Below are positions 1 through 5,001 of a stretch of 13,129 nt of DNA, piece after piece (position 1 is the stretch's first letter; each line of letters begins with the position of its first letter). Source of the DNA: SFEL01 sp045592165 (lineage in GTDB: Bacteria > Bacillota > Clostridia > Christensenellales > CAG-138); assembly GCA_045592165.1 (NCBI GenBank), contig JAZNUG010000120.1, positions 1-13,129 of the forward strand. Direction: 5' to 3'. The notes beneath the pieces were generated by a model. It was not told the origin of the DNA and searched no databases. It was given only the letters and a program-made list of their open reading frames with translations. Made by a program: the position numbers and the translations under genes.

Positions 1-1
1 A

Positions 2-109
2 AACGGCGAGGACACCTATAAGAGCATCGAAAGCGAAGTGCTGCTCAATGAGGTGTTCGATGCATTCCTTGAACTCATGGAGGAGATAGAAGAAGACGAG
101 GAGGAATAA
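2..109 (+). CDS. C-terminal fragment of an acidic protein, probably DUF1292 family
   Basis: This is the last 35 codons of a gene that begins outside the window. The frame is open from base 2 to the TAA at 107-109. The visible tail contains EDTYKSIESE and then a helix-like stretch (LLNEVFDAFLELMEE) that ends in a run of Asp and Glu. In my recollection DUF1292 (YrzB-like) proteins finish in the same way: a strand with Y/F-x-S/x-I/V, then an acidic helix with a V-F-x-x-F pattern. The assignment rests on this tail only, so it is tentative, and the function of the family is unknown to me. The final Glu codons form the GAGGAGG ribosome binding site of the next gene, and the stop codon overlaps the next start (TAATG), so the two genes are probably translationally coupled. 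Confidence 0.5.
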   Translation, partial: NGEDTYKSIESEVLLNEVFDAFLELMEEIEEDEEE

Positions 110-130
110 TGGAGCCCAAGATCAGCAGAA
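101..130 (+). repeat. 30-bp direct repeat, copy A (RBS plus start of small membrane protein)
   Basis: Bases 101-130 are identical to 370-399, an offset of 269 bp. The repeat spans part of the ribosome binding site, the TAATG stop/start junction and the first seven codons of each small membrane gene. It marks the unit boundary of a tandem duplication. Confidence 0.9.
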
Positions 131-378
131 GCAATGCGAGATTGGCAATGAGGCTGCAGTGGATAGCTGTGGCTGCCATTGTGGTGAGCGTGTTGACCGT
201 AAAGTGGTACATCATGCTCATTGCCATTGTATTTACGTTCTTTGCGGCGCAGTATGCTGACGAGGTATGCAAGTGCCCCCACTGCGGTACTCATTTCAGA
301 GGGCTGAATGCTTCTAAGCCTGACGCGGGCTATTGCCGCAAGTGCGGAAAGCTGATGGAATTTGATGGGGAGGAATAA
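109..378 (+). CDS. Small two-helix membrane protein with C-terminal zinc ribbon (copy 1)
   Basis: I do not recognise this 89-residue protein. A short basic N-terminus (MEPKISRSNAR) precedes two hydrophobic segments, at about residues 16-30 and 33-50, separated by a tight Lys-Trp-Tyr turn. The C-terminal third carries C56-P-H-C59 and C76-R-K-C79, a rubredoxin-like or treble-clef-type four-cysteine zinc ribbon of the kind often seen in small Firmicutes membrane proteins. The protein is probably a membrane hairpin with a cytoplasmic zinc knuckle; the topology is inferred. The start is supported by GAGGAGG at 98-104, although only 4 nt separate it from the ATG. The start overlaps the upstream stop (TAATG), and the stop overlaps the start of the next copy in the same way. 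About 60% of residues match the downstream paralogue. Confidence 0.8.
   Translation: MEPKISRSNARLAMRLQWIAVAAIVVSVLTVKWYIMLIAIVFTFFAAQYADEVCKCPHCGTHFRGLNASKPDAGYCRKCGKLMEFDGEE
328..367 (+). repeat. 40-bp direct repeat over the second zinc-binding half, copy A
   Basis: Bases 328-367 are identical to 597-636 at the same 269-bp offset, including all synonymous positions. They encode the C-terminal G-Y-C-x-x-C-G-K-L-M-E-F-D segment. The sequence between the two identical ends has diverged much more, which fits either gene conversion at the ends or relaxed constraint in the membrane segments. Confidence 0.85.
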
Positions 379-644
379 TGGAGCCCAAGATCAGCAGAAA
401 AAAGGCAAAGACGGCGACAAGGCTGCTGTGGATATCGGTAGCGGCGACTTTTATAGGCCTGATGAGCAGAAAGTGGTATATTGCGCTCATAGCTTTTGTT
501 TTTGTGGTTTATGGGGCGGTCAGGGTGGATAAGGTCAGCGTATGCCCCCATTGCGGCGCCTACTTCAGAGGGCTGAACCCCACAGAGTCAAATGCAGGCT
601 ATTGCCGCAAGTGCGGAAAGCTGATGGAATTTGATGAAGAATGA
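378..644 (+). CDS. Small two-helix membrane protein with C-terminal zinc ribbon (copy 2)
   Basis: This 88-residue tandem paralogue has the same plan: MEPKISR start, two hydrophobic segments (about 16-30 and 33-50), the conserved K-W-Y-I between them, C56-P-H-C59 and C76-R-K-C79, and the tail GKLMEFDEE. The first seven residues and residues 73-86 are identical to copy 1, while the membrane segments differ substantially, with about 60% identity overall. Function is unknown. The gene starts at an ATG that overlaps the upstream TAA (TAATG), behind GGGGAGG at 367-373. It is the last gene before an intrinsic terminator, so it probably ends a transcription unit that starts outside the window. An in-tandem duplication that kept the ribosome binding site suggests that the pair is dosage-selected or acts as a heterodimer; both ideas are inference. 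Confidence 0.8.
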   Translation: MEPKISRKKAKTATRLLWISVAATFIGLMSRKWYIALIAFVFVVYGAVRVDKVSVCPHCGAYFRGLNPTESNAGYCRKCGKLMEFDEE

Positions 645-664
645 ACCGAATCATATATAATGAA

Positions 665-701
665 GAAAACAGGTGAAAAAGCCTGTTTTCCTTATTTTTT
701 T
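665..701 (+). terminator. Intrinsic terminator after the small membrane protein pair
   Basis: A perfect 9-bp stem (GAAAACAGG at 665-673 pairing with CCTGTTTTC at 682-690) has an 8-nt loop and is followed by CTTA and a run of seven T (695-701). It lies 20 nt after the stop of copy 2 and immediately before the rpsB promoter, so it separates the two transcription units. Confidence 0.85.
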
Positions 702-703
702 GC

Positions 704-733
704 TTGCATAGGGGTTGCGGATTATGCTATAAT
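704..733 (+). promoter_or_regulatory. Sigma-A type promoter of rpsB-tsf
   Basis: A perfect TATAAT (728-733) has an extended -10 TGC directly before it (725-727), with TTGCAT (704-709) as the -35 element and an 18-nt spacer. Transcription should start near 740. The -35 begins within a few bases of the preceding terminator's T-run. The near-consensus quality fits a gene for a highly made ribosomal protein. Confidence 0.8.
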
Positions 734-739
734 GCCACC

Positions 740-865
740 CGTATGGGTATGCGCTATGGAACGCATATATCACACACCCGGGAGGACCGGCGGATTGTGC
801 CTTTGACATGGGTGGGCCGCAGGGGATGATCCCCGGGGAGGAATAAAAACAAGGAGGATTTTAAA
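740..865 (+). promoter_or_regulatory. Structured 5' leader of rpsB, candidate autoregulatory element
   Basis: This is about 125 nt of untranslated leader. Visible hairpins are 748-753/762-767 (6 bp, 8-nt loop), 778-781/787-790 (CCGG either side of GAGGA), and 822-826/830-834 (GGGGA, loop TGA, TCCCC). Competing longer-range pairings also exist: 775-779 with 810-814, and 790-793 with 817-820. The motif GGAGGA occurs three times (781-786, 837-842, 853-858); only the last lies at the right distance from the rpsB ATG (AAGGAGG at 851-857, 8-nt spacer). S2 represses its own rpsB-tsf mRNA in Escherichia coli. A similar control here is inference, and I do not match this leader to a named RNA family. 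Confidence 0.5.
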
Positions 866-1597
866 ATGTCAGTTATTTCCATGAAGCAGCTTCTCGAGGC
901 AGGCGTACACTTCGGTCATCAGACCCGCCGCTGGAACCCCAAGATGAAGGAATACATCTTCACCGAGCGCAACGGTATCTACATCATCGACCTGCAGAAG
1001 ACCGTTAAGAAGGCTGAAGAAGCTTACAACTTCATCCGCAGCGTTGCCGAGGCCGGCGAGAGCATTCTCTTCGTAGGCACCAAGAAGCAGGCTCAGGAGT
1101 CCATCGAGCAGGAAGCTAAGCGCTGCGAGATGTACTTTGTAAACCAGCGCTGGCTGGGCGGCATGCTCACCAACTTCAAGACCATCCAGACCCGTATTGC
1201 CAAGCTCCGCAAGATCGAGAAGATGGAAGCCGAAGGCGATTTCGCTCTGCTGCCCAAGAAGGAAGTTATCAAGCTGAAGGCCGAGCAGGAAAAGCTTGAG
1301 AAGAACCTCTCCGGCATCAAGGAAATGAAGCGTCTCCCCGGCGCTATGTTCGTAGTAGACCCCCGCAAGGAGCACATCGCTGTTCTGGAAGCCCGTTCCC
1401 TGGGTATCCCCGTTGTTGCCATCGTTGACACCAACTGTGACCCCGACGAAGTAGACTATGCCATCCCCGGCAACGATGACGCCATCCGTGCGGTTAAGCT
1501 GATCGCTTCCAAGATGGCTGACGCCGTTCTGGAAGGCCGTCAGGGCGAGCAGATGCAGGATGCAGCCGAAGAGGCAGTTTCCGGCGACGAGTTTTAA
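866..1597 (+). CDS. rpsB: 30S ribosomal protein S2
   Basis: The gene encodes ribosomal protein S2 of the small subunit, which sits on the back of the 30S head-body junction and is needed for S1 docking and translation initiation. The 243-residue length is typical. Recognisable family blocks are LLEAGVHFGHQTRRWNPKM near the N-terminus, NGIYIIDLQKT, LFVGTKKQAQ, the QRWLGGMLTNF block, a coiled-coil-like charged segment around residues 110-150, then MFVVDPRKEHIAVLEA and the IVDTNCDPD block. The start is fixed by AAGGAGG 8 nt upstream. It is the first gene of a two-gene unit with tsf and has its own strong promoter and leader. Codon use is that of a highly expressed gene: no ATA isoleucine codon is present. 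Nothing is missing or broken. Confidence 0.98.
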   Translation: MSVISMKQLLEAGVHFGHQTRRWNPKMKEYIFTERNGIYIIDLQKTVKKAEEAYNFIRSVAEAGESILFVGTKKQAQESIEQEAKRCEMYFVNQRWLGGMLTNFKTIQTRIAKLRKIEKMEAEGDFALLPKKEVIKLKAEQEKLEKNLSGIKEMKRLPGAMFVVDPRKEHIAVLEARSLGIPVVAIVDTNCDPDEVDYAIPGNDDAIRAVKLIASKMADAVLEGRQGEQMQDAAEEAVSGDEF

Positions 1598-1643
1598 TTC
1601 AATAATTTAATACAACATATACACTTACAGGAGGTCAGATATA

Positions 1644-2522
1644 ATGTTTACCGCTAAAGACGTAATGAACCTTCGTGAAATGAGCGGCGCCGGCATGATG
1701 GACTGCAAGAAGGCCCTCACCGAGTGCAATGGCGACATGGATAAGGCCATGGATTATCTCCGCGAGAAGAGCCTTGCCGCTTCCGCAAAGAAGGCTTCCC
1801 GCATCGCCGCTGAAGGCGTAGTAGCCAGCTACATCGCCGAGGGTGGCAAGGTAGCCGCCATCGTAGAGATGAACTGCGAAACCGACTTCGTAGCCAAGAC
1901 TGATGACTTCAAGGCTCTGGTAGCTCAGGTTGCTCAGCTGGTAGTAGAAAAGAACCCCGCCGACGTTGATGCCCTGATGGCCATCGAGACCGGCGACGGC
2001 ACCGTTGCTGAGCTGGTTACCCGTGCAGTAGCCAAGATCGGCGAAAAGATCACCATCCGCCGCTTTGCCCGCAAGGAAGGCGCTCTCGTGGATACTTACA
2101 TCCACCTGGGCGGCAAGATCGGCGTTCTGGTTGAGGCCGGTTGTGACTGCGATAAGGCCAAGGCCGTTATCCACGATGTAGCTATGCACATCGCTGCTGC
2201 AAAGCCCACCGCTCTCTGCCGTGAAGACGTTGACCAGTCCGAGCTGGATAAGGAGCGCGAGATCCTCAAGGCTCAGGCCCTCAACGAGCCCAAGCCCAAG
2301 CCCCTCAACATCATCGAGAAGATGGTTGAAGGCCGTATCGCCAAGTACTTCAAGGAAGTTTGCCTGCTTGAGCAGCCCTTCGTAAAGAACCCCGATGAGA
2401 GCGTTGCTCAGATGCTGGGTGATGTAGAAATCAAGGGCTTCGTACGCTTCGAGATGGGTGAAGGCCTTGAAAAGCGTCAGGATAACTTCGCAGAAGAAGT
2501 TATGGGCCAGATGAAGAAGTAA
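1644..2522 (+). CDS. tsf: Translation elongation factor Ts
   Basis: EF-Ts is the guanine nucleotide exchange factor for EF-Tu; it releases GDP so that EF-Tu can reload with GTP and aminoacyl-tRNA. At 292 residues it is a full-length bacterial type. The N-terminal UBA-like domain is clear (residues 3-45, LREMSGAGMMDCKKAL). The signature E79-T80-D81-F82-V83-A that contacts EF-Tu is intact, and the C-terminal coiled-coil module (IIEKMVEGRIAKYFKE, LLEQPFVK) is present. AGGAGGT at 1629-1635 with an 8-nt spacer sets the start. It follows rpsB by 46 nt with no promoter or terminator that I can see, so the two are co-transcribed, and strong terminators follow. Codon bias matches rpsB. Confidence 0.98.
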   Translation: MFTAKDVMNLREMSGAGMMDCKKALTECNGDMDKAMDYLREKSLAASAKKASRIAAEGVVASYIAEGGKVAAIVEMNCETDFVAKTDDFKALVAQVAQLVVEKNPADVDALMAIETGDGTVAELVTRAVAKIGEKITIRRFARKEGALVDTYIHLGGKIGVLVEAGCDCDKAKAVIHDVAMHIAAAKPTALCREDVDQSELDKEREILKAQALNEPKPKPLNIIEKMVEGRIAKYFKEVCLLEQPFVKNPDESVAQMLGDVEIKGFVRFEMGEGLEKRQDNFAEEVMGQMKK

Positions 2523-2541
2523 TTGCTTATATAAGCATAAT

Positions 2542-2576
2542 AAAAAGCCCCGATTAATTTCGGGGCTTTTTGTATT
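2542..2576 (+). terminator. Strong intrinsic terminator after tsf
   Basis: A 12-bp perfect stem (2542-2553 with 2560-2571) contains the core GCCCCG/CGGGGC and a 6-nt loop, and ends in TTTTT. The A-run on the 5' arm mirrors the T-run, so the element could also work in the reverse direction. Confidence 0.9.
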
Positions 2577-2580
2577 TATT

Positions 2581-2607
2581 GCCCCATCTTTCCTACGGGG
2601 CTTTTTT
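2581..2607 (+). terminator. Second, shorter terminator-like element after tsf
   Basis: GCCCC (2581-2585) can pair with GGGGC (2597-2601), with an 11-nt loop, and is followed by six T. The 3' half CGGGGCTTTTT repeats the 3' half of the terminator just upstream (2561-2571 versus 2596-2606). It may be a decayed duplicate or a back-up terminator; the long loop and 5-bp stem make it weaker. Confidence 0.6.
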
Positions 2608-2617
2608 GTTATATAAT
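2589..2617 (+). promoter_or_regulatory. Possible promoter of the pyrH operon
   Basis: A perfect TATAAT at 2612-2617 follows the double terminator and lies about 50 nt before pyrH. The best-spaced -35 is TTTCCT (2589-2594, 17-nt spacer), a poor match that overlaps the second terminator. A promoter is expected here because the terminators separate pyrH from tsf. The -10 is convincing but the -35 is not. Confidence 0.45.
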
Positions 2618-2667
2618 AGTAAAAACAATATACCCTTTTCATTATATTTTTATTACAGAGGTGCATT

Positions 2668-3372
2668 ATGCTCAAATACAAAAGGATATCCCTCAAACTG
2701 TCCGGCGAGGCCATGGGCGGCGATCAGGCAATCGACTTTGACAAGGCGGAGGCCATAGCTTCTCAGGTTGCAAGGCTGCATGCCCTTGGCGTACAGATCG
2801 GCATTACCATCGGCGGCGGCAATATCTGGCGCGGCCGTTCCTCCGGCGATATGGACCGCAACCGTGCAGATCAGATGGGCATGCTGGCCACCGTTATAAA
2901 TTCCCTTGCGGTGCAGGATTGCCTGCTGAAGATGGGCGTGCCAACCGTGGTTATGTCCTCTGTGGATATGCCCCGCATAGCTGACGGATACTCCTCCCGC
3001 GCCGCCCATGCTGCGCTGGATGCAGGCAAGGTTGTTATATTTGCGGGCGGCAGCGGACTGCCTTTCTTCTCCACCGACACCGCAGCAGCCCTTAAGGCGG
3101 CGGAAATCGGCGCAGATGCAATGCTGCTGGCCAAAAACGTGGATGCGATCTATTCCGATGATCCCAAAAAGAATCCGGATGCCATCCGTTATTCCCATCT
3201 TACCTATGATGAAGTTATCGAGCAGGAACTGAAGGCTACCGACCTTACCGCCATCACCCTCTGCAAGGAGCAGAATATCCCCATCCTTGCCTTTGCCATG
3301 GCGGATCCCGATAACGCCGTAAAGGCCGTGCAGGGCGAAAGCGTTGGCACCCTTATCGATAATGTTAAATAG
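2668..3372 (+). CDS. pyrH: UMP kinase (uridylate kinase)
   Basis: PyrH phosphorylates UMP to UDP with ATP, the committed step supplying all pyrimidine nucleotides and UDP-sugar precursors for the cell wall. The bacterial enzyme is a hexamer of the amino acid kinase family, allosterically controlled by GTP and UTP. The 234-residue length is standard. Family marks are the N-terminal KLSGEA nucleotide loop, ITIGGGNIWRG, the ADQMGMLATVINSLA block, RAAHAALDAGKVVIFAGGSGLPFFSTD spread over the middle, and the VDAIYSDDP segment in the second half. AGAGGTG (2657-2663) provides the ribosome binding site with a short 4-nt spacer. It is the first gene after the terminators and the likely first gene of the long downstream run. 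Confidence 0.97.
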   Translation: MLKYKRISLKLSGEAMGGDQAIDFDKAEAIASQVARLHALGVQIGITIGGGNIWRGRSSGDMDRNRADQMGMLATVINSLAVQDCLLKMGVPTVVMSSVDMPRIADGYSSRAAHAALDAGKVVIFAGGSGLPFFSTDTAAALKAAEIGADAMLLAKNVDAIYSDDPKKNPDAIRYSHLTYDEVIEQELKATDLTAITLCKEQNIPILAFAMADPDNAVKAVQGESVGTLIDNVK

Positions 3373-3380
3373 GTGAATTA

Positions 3381-3438
3381 ACAGGGGACAATGTGAAGAT
3401 TCTCCTTTTGGGGATTGTGCTGGATGATTGTTTCCTGT
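3381..3438 (+). other. Long imperfect stem-loop in the pyrH-frr spacer
   Basis: Bases 3381-3392 can pair with 3427-3438 over 12 consecutive base pairs, two of them G-U. The 34-nt interior contains a small nested hairpin (3401-3405 with 3410-3414, TTTT loop). No T-run follows, so it does not look like a terminator. It could be an mRNA processing or stability element, or a protein or ligand site acting on frr. Confidence 0.45.
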
Positions 3439-3443
3439 AAAAT
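3415..3443 (+). promoter_or_regulatory. Possible internal promoter before frr
   Basis: TTGTGC (3415-3420) and TAAAAT (3438-3443) are separated by 17 nt. The -10 matches consensus at 5 of 6 positions and the -35 at 3 of 6. The 111-nt spacer before frr is unusually long for this tightly packed run, which supports a separate promoter or control element, but the match alone is weak. Confidence 0.3.
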
Positions 3444-3483
3444 ATATCTGTGAATTTTACCAATCTTTTCAGGAGGTTCAAAT

Positions 3484-4035
3484 ATGGACGCTGTTGCAAC
3501 TGCCAAGGAAAAAATGACCAAGACCATATCCGTACTGGAGCGTGACCTGGGTACTCTTAAGGCCGGCCGTGCCAATCCTCAGGCTCTGGACAGGATCTTC
3601 GTTGATTACTACGGCTCTCCCATGCCCATAAACCAGCTTGGCAACATTTCCTCTCCCGAGGCAAGGCTGCTGGTCATCTCCCCCTATGATGCATCCATGA
3701 TTAAGGAGATCGAGAAGGCCATTCAGAAGTCCGACCTGGGTATCAACCCCAACAACGACGGCCGCGTGATCCGCCTGGTATTCCCCGAGCTTACCGAAGA
3801 GCGCCGCAAGGAGCTGGTAAAGGTAGTACGCAAGAAGGGCGAAGAGGCAAAGGTTGCCATCCGCGCTATCCGCAGGGATGCCAACGATGCCATCAAGAAG
3901 GCAAAGAAGGACGGCGAACTGACTGAAGACGATCAGAAGAAGCAGGAAGATCAGGCCCAGAAGGCTACCGATAGCTTCATCAAGGATATTGATAAGATCA
4001 TCGCCGATAAGGAAAAGGAGATAATGACGGTTTGA
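3484..4035 (+). CDS. frr: Ribosome recycling factor
   Basis: RRF works with EF-G to split post-termination 70S ribosomes and release mRNA and tRNA. The 183-residue protein has the normal length and two-domain layout: a helical bundle formed by both ends and an inserted beta/alpha domain around residues 30-105. Visible signatures are LGTLKAGRANPQALDRI, the VDYYGSPMPINQLGNIS block, LGINPNNDGRVIRLVFPELTEERR (in two parts), and the C-terminal helix with VRKKGEEAKVAIRAIRRDAND. AGGAGG at 3471-3476, 7 nt from the ATG, sets the start. The TGA stop overlaps the TTG start of the next small gene. Codon use is intermediate between rpsB-tsf and the downstream genes. Confidence 0.97.
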   Translation: MDAVATAKEKMTKTISVLERDLGTLKAGRANPQALDRIFVDYYGSPMPINQLGNISSPEARLLVISPYDASMIKEIEKAIQKSDLGINPNNDGRVIRLVFPELTEERRKELVKVVRKKGEEAKVAIRAIRRDANDAIKKAKKDGELTEDDQKKQEDQAQKATDSFIKDIDKIIADKEKEIMTV

Positions 4036-4232
4036 TCTCCGTATTGGGATATGAGCTTAGCTGCGCCGTGGAATTGCTTGAAGCTGAAGGGTATGATGTG
4101 CATTGCGTGGAGACCCGCAGCCGAAAAGGAGTGGACGGCAGCGAAAAGCGAGTTATACGGCAGCGTATTGCCGACGGACAGGCGGAGCTTGTCTGGGCGG
4201 TATTCAAAACAGAATGTGAAAATGGGGGATAG
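4032..4232 (+). CDS. Small PASTA-like protein encoded between frr and uppS
   Basis: This 66-codon gene begins at TTG (4032-4034), overlapping the frr stop (TTGA). An upstream in-frame TAA lies about 25 nt before the TTG, and no ATG or GTG is available before the conserved part, so TTG is the best start. AAGGAG (4015-4020) lies 11 nt away. The protein reads as one domain: hydrophobic strand, G-Y-x-L-x-x-A-x-x-L-L-E-x-x-G-Y-x-V helix region, a variable basic loop (residues 28-40), then R-V-I-R-Q and a final strand ELVWAVFK. This pattern resembles a single PASTA repeat. There is no signal peptide or membrane segment, so it should be cytosolic, unlike classical PASTA domains of cell-wall kinases and penicillin-binding proteins. 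Its role is unknown; translational coupling to frr is likely. It could instead be an unrelated domain with a similar pattern. Confidence 0.65.
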   Translation: MISVLGYELSCAVELLEAEGYDVHCVETRSRKGVDGSEKRVIRQRIADGQAELVWAVFKTECENGG

Positions 4233-4255
4233 CGGGCTTTCCGCGTCCCCTTTTG
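4224..4255 (+). terminator. GC-rich hairpin with short T-run before uppS (attenuator-like)
   Basis: GGGGA (4225-4229) pairs with TCCCC (4246-4250), and GCGG (4232-4235) with CCGC (4241-4244). A T-G wobble and one bulged A join the two stems, and the loop has 5 nt. TTTT follows at 4251-4254. The hairpin contains the stop codon of the small PASTA-like gene and ends a few bases before the uppS ribosome binding site at 4260. The T-run is short, so only partial termination, mRNA processing or translational effects are likely. Confidence 0.5.
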
Positions 4256-4275
4256 TATCGGAGGACAGTATCCAT

Positions 4276-5001
4276 ATGGCAAAAATTCAGCCGGAAACAC
4301 TTAACCTGGGTTCTGAACTGCCAAAGCATATCGGCATAATAATGGACGGCAACGGCCGCTGGGCTACCCGCAAAGGCCTTCCCAGAAAGCTGGGCCACAG
4401 GGCGGGCATGGAACGGCTCAGGGGGCTTATCCGCTTCTCGTCGGATATCGGCATAGAGGCCCTGTCGCTGTATGCGTTTTCCACGGAAAACTGGAAGCGT
4501 CCCAAGGAAGAAGTAGGGGCGCTGTTTGAGCTGTTTATGGAGTATTTTCTCAGCGAACTTGATGAGCTTCATCAAAACGGCGTATGTATACGCATAATGG
4601 GTGATATGTCCGCATTTCCCGAGAAGATGCAGAAGGCTATGGACGAAGCCATGACAAAAACCGCGGCAAATCCCGGCCTCAGGCTGAATATCGCTCTCAA
4701 TTACGGCAGCCGTGCAGAGGTTGTGCGGGCGGTGAATATACTTATACAAAAAGGCGAGCCTGCTGACGAGGAAGCCTTGATGAATGCATTGTACACCGCG
4801 GGTCTTCCCGACCTTGACCTTATCATCCGTACGGCGGGAGAGCAGCGCCTTTCCAACTTTATGCTGCTTCAGGCGGCGTACGCCGAGCTGGTGTTTACCG
4901 ACGTTACCTTCCCGGAGCTTACCGAGGAAGTATATACCGAGTGCATAAGGGAATTTCAGCGCAGAACAAGACGGTTCGGCGCGGTGGTGGAGAAGAAGTA
5001 A
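4276..5001 (+). CDS. uppS: Isoprenyl transferase (undecaprenyl diphosphate synthase)
   Basis: UppS is the cis-prenyltransferase that condenses isopentenyl diphosphate units onto farnesyl diphosphate to give the C55 carrier used for peptidoglycan and other wall polymers. The 241-residue protein has the full set of signatures: H18-I-G-I-I-M-D24-G-N-G-R-W-A with catalytic Asp24, LSLYAFSTENWKRP, the LNIALNYGSRAEVVRAV block, and the C-terminal D-L-I-I-R-T-x-G-E-Q-R-x-S-N-F followed by AYAELVFTD. I chose ATG 4276 because the conserved family start lies just after it and GGAGG (4260-4264, 11-nt spacer) precedes it. The frame is open further upstream (for example ATG 4222), but no ribosome binding site is present there and that sequence lies in a hairpin. 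The stop overlaps the cdsA start (TAATG). Confidence 0.96.
   Translation: MAKIQPETLNLGSELPKHIGIIMDGNGRWATRKGLPRKLGHRAGMERLRGLIRFSSDIGIEALSLYAFSTENWKRPKEEVGALFELFMEYFLSELDELHQNGVCIRIMGDMSAFPEKMQKAMDEAMTKTAANPGLRLNIALNYGSRAEVVRAVNILIQKGEPADEEALMNALYTAGLPDLDLIIRTAGEQRLSNFMLLQAAYAELVFTDVTFPELTEEVYTECIREFQRRTRRFGAVVEKK

Noticed and set aside
808..822. T-box-like GGGTGGGCCGC in the rpsB leader
   Set aside because: It is one base short of the T-box consensus core and lacks the conserved A. The leader is too short for a Stem I with a specifier loop, no clear terminator/antiterminator pair follows, and rpsB is not a usual T-box target.
1635..2714. Antisense open frame of 359 codons opposite tsf
   Set aside because: It is a codon-aligned mirror of tsf and runs through the terminator region. 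It has no ribosome binding site or protein family signal.
2570..2758. Plus-strand 62-codon open frame across the tsf-pyrH gap
   Set aside because: It begins inside the tsf terminator and overlaps pyrH in another frame, with no ribosome binding site and no recognisable product.
4051..4275. N-terminal extension of UppS by up to 75 residues
   Set aside because: The frame is open, but it overlaps the small PASTA-like gene, has no ribosome binding site at its ATGs, and precedes the conserved family start. GGAGG before ATG 4276 fits better.
4941..5000. Upstream in-frame start for CdsA inside uppS
   Set aside because: It would add a basic, non-conserved 20-residue tail before the first membrane helix. 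The TAATG overlap at 5001 is the natural start.
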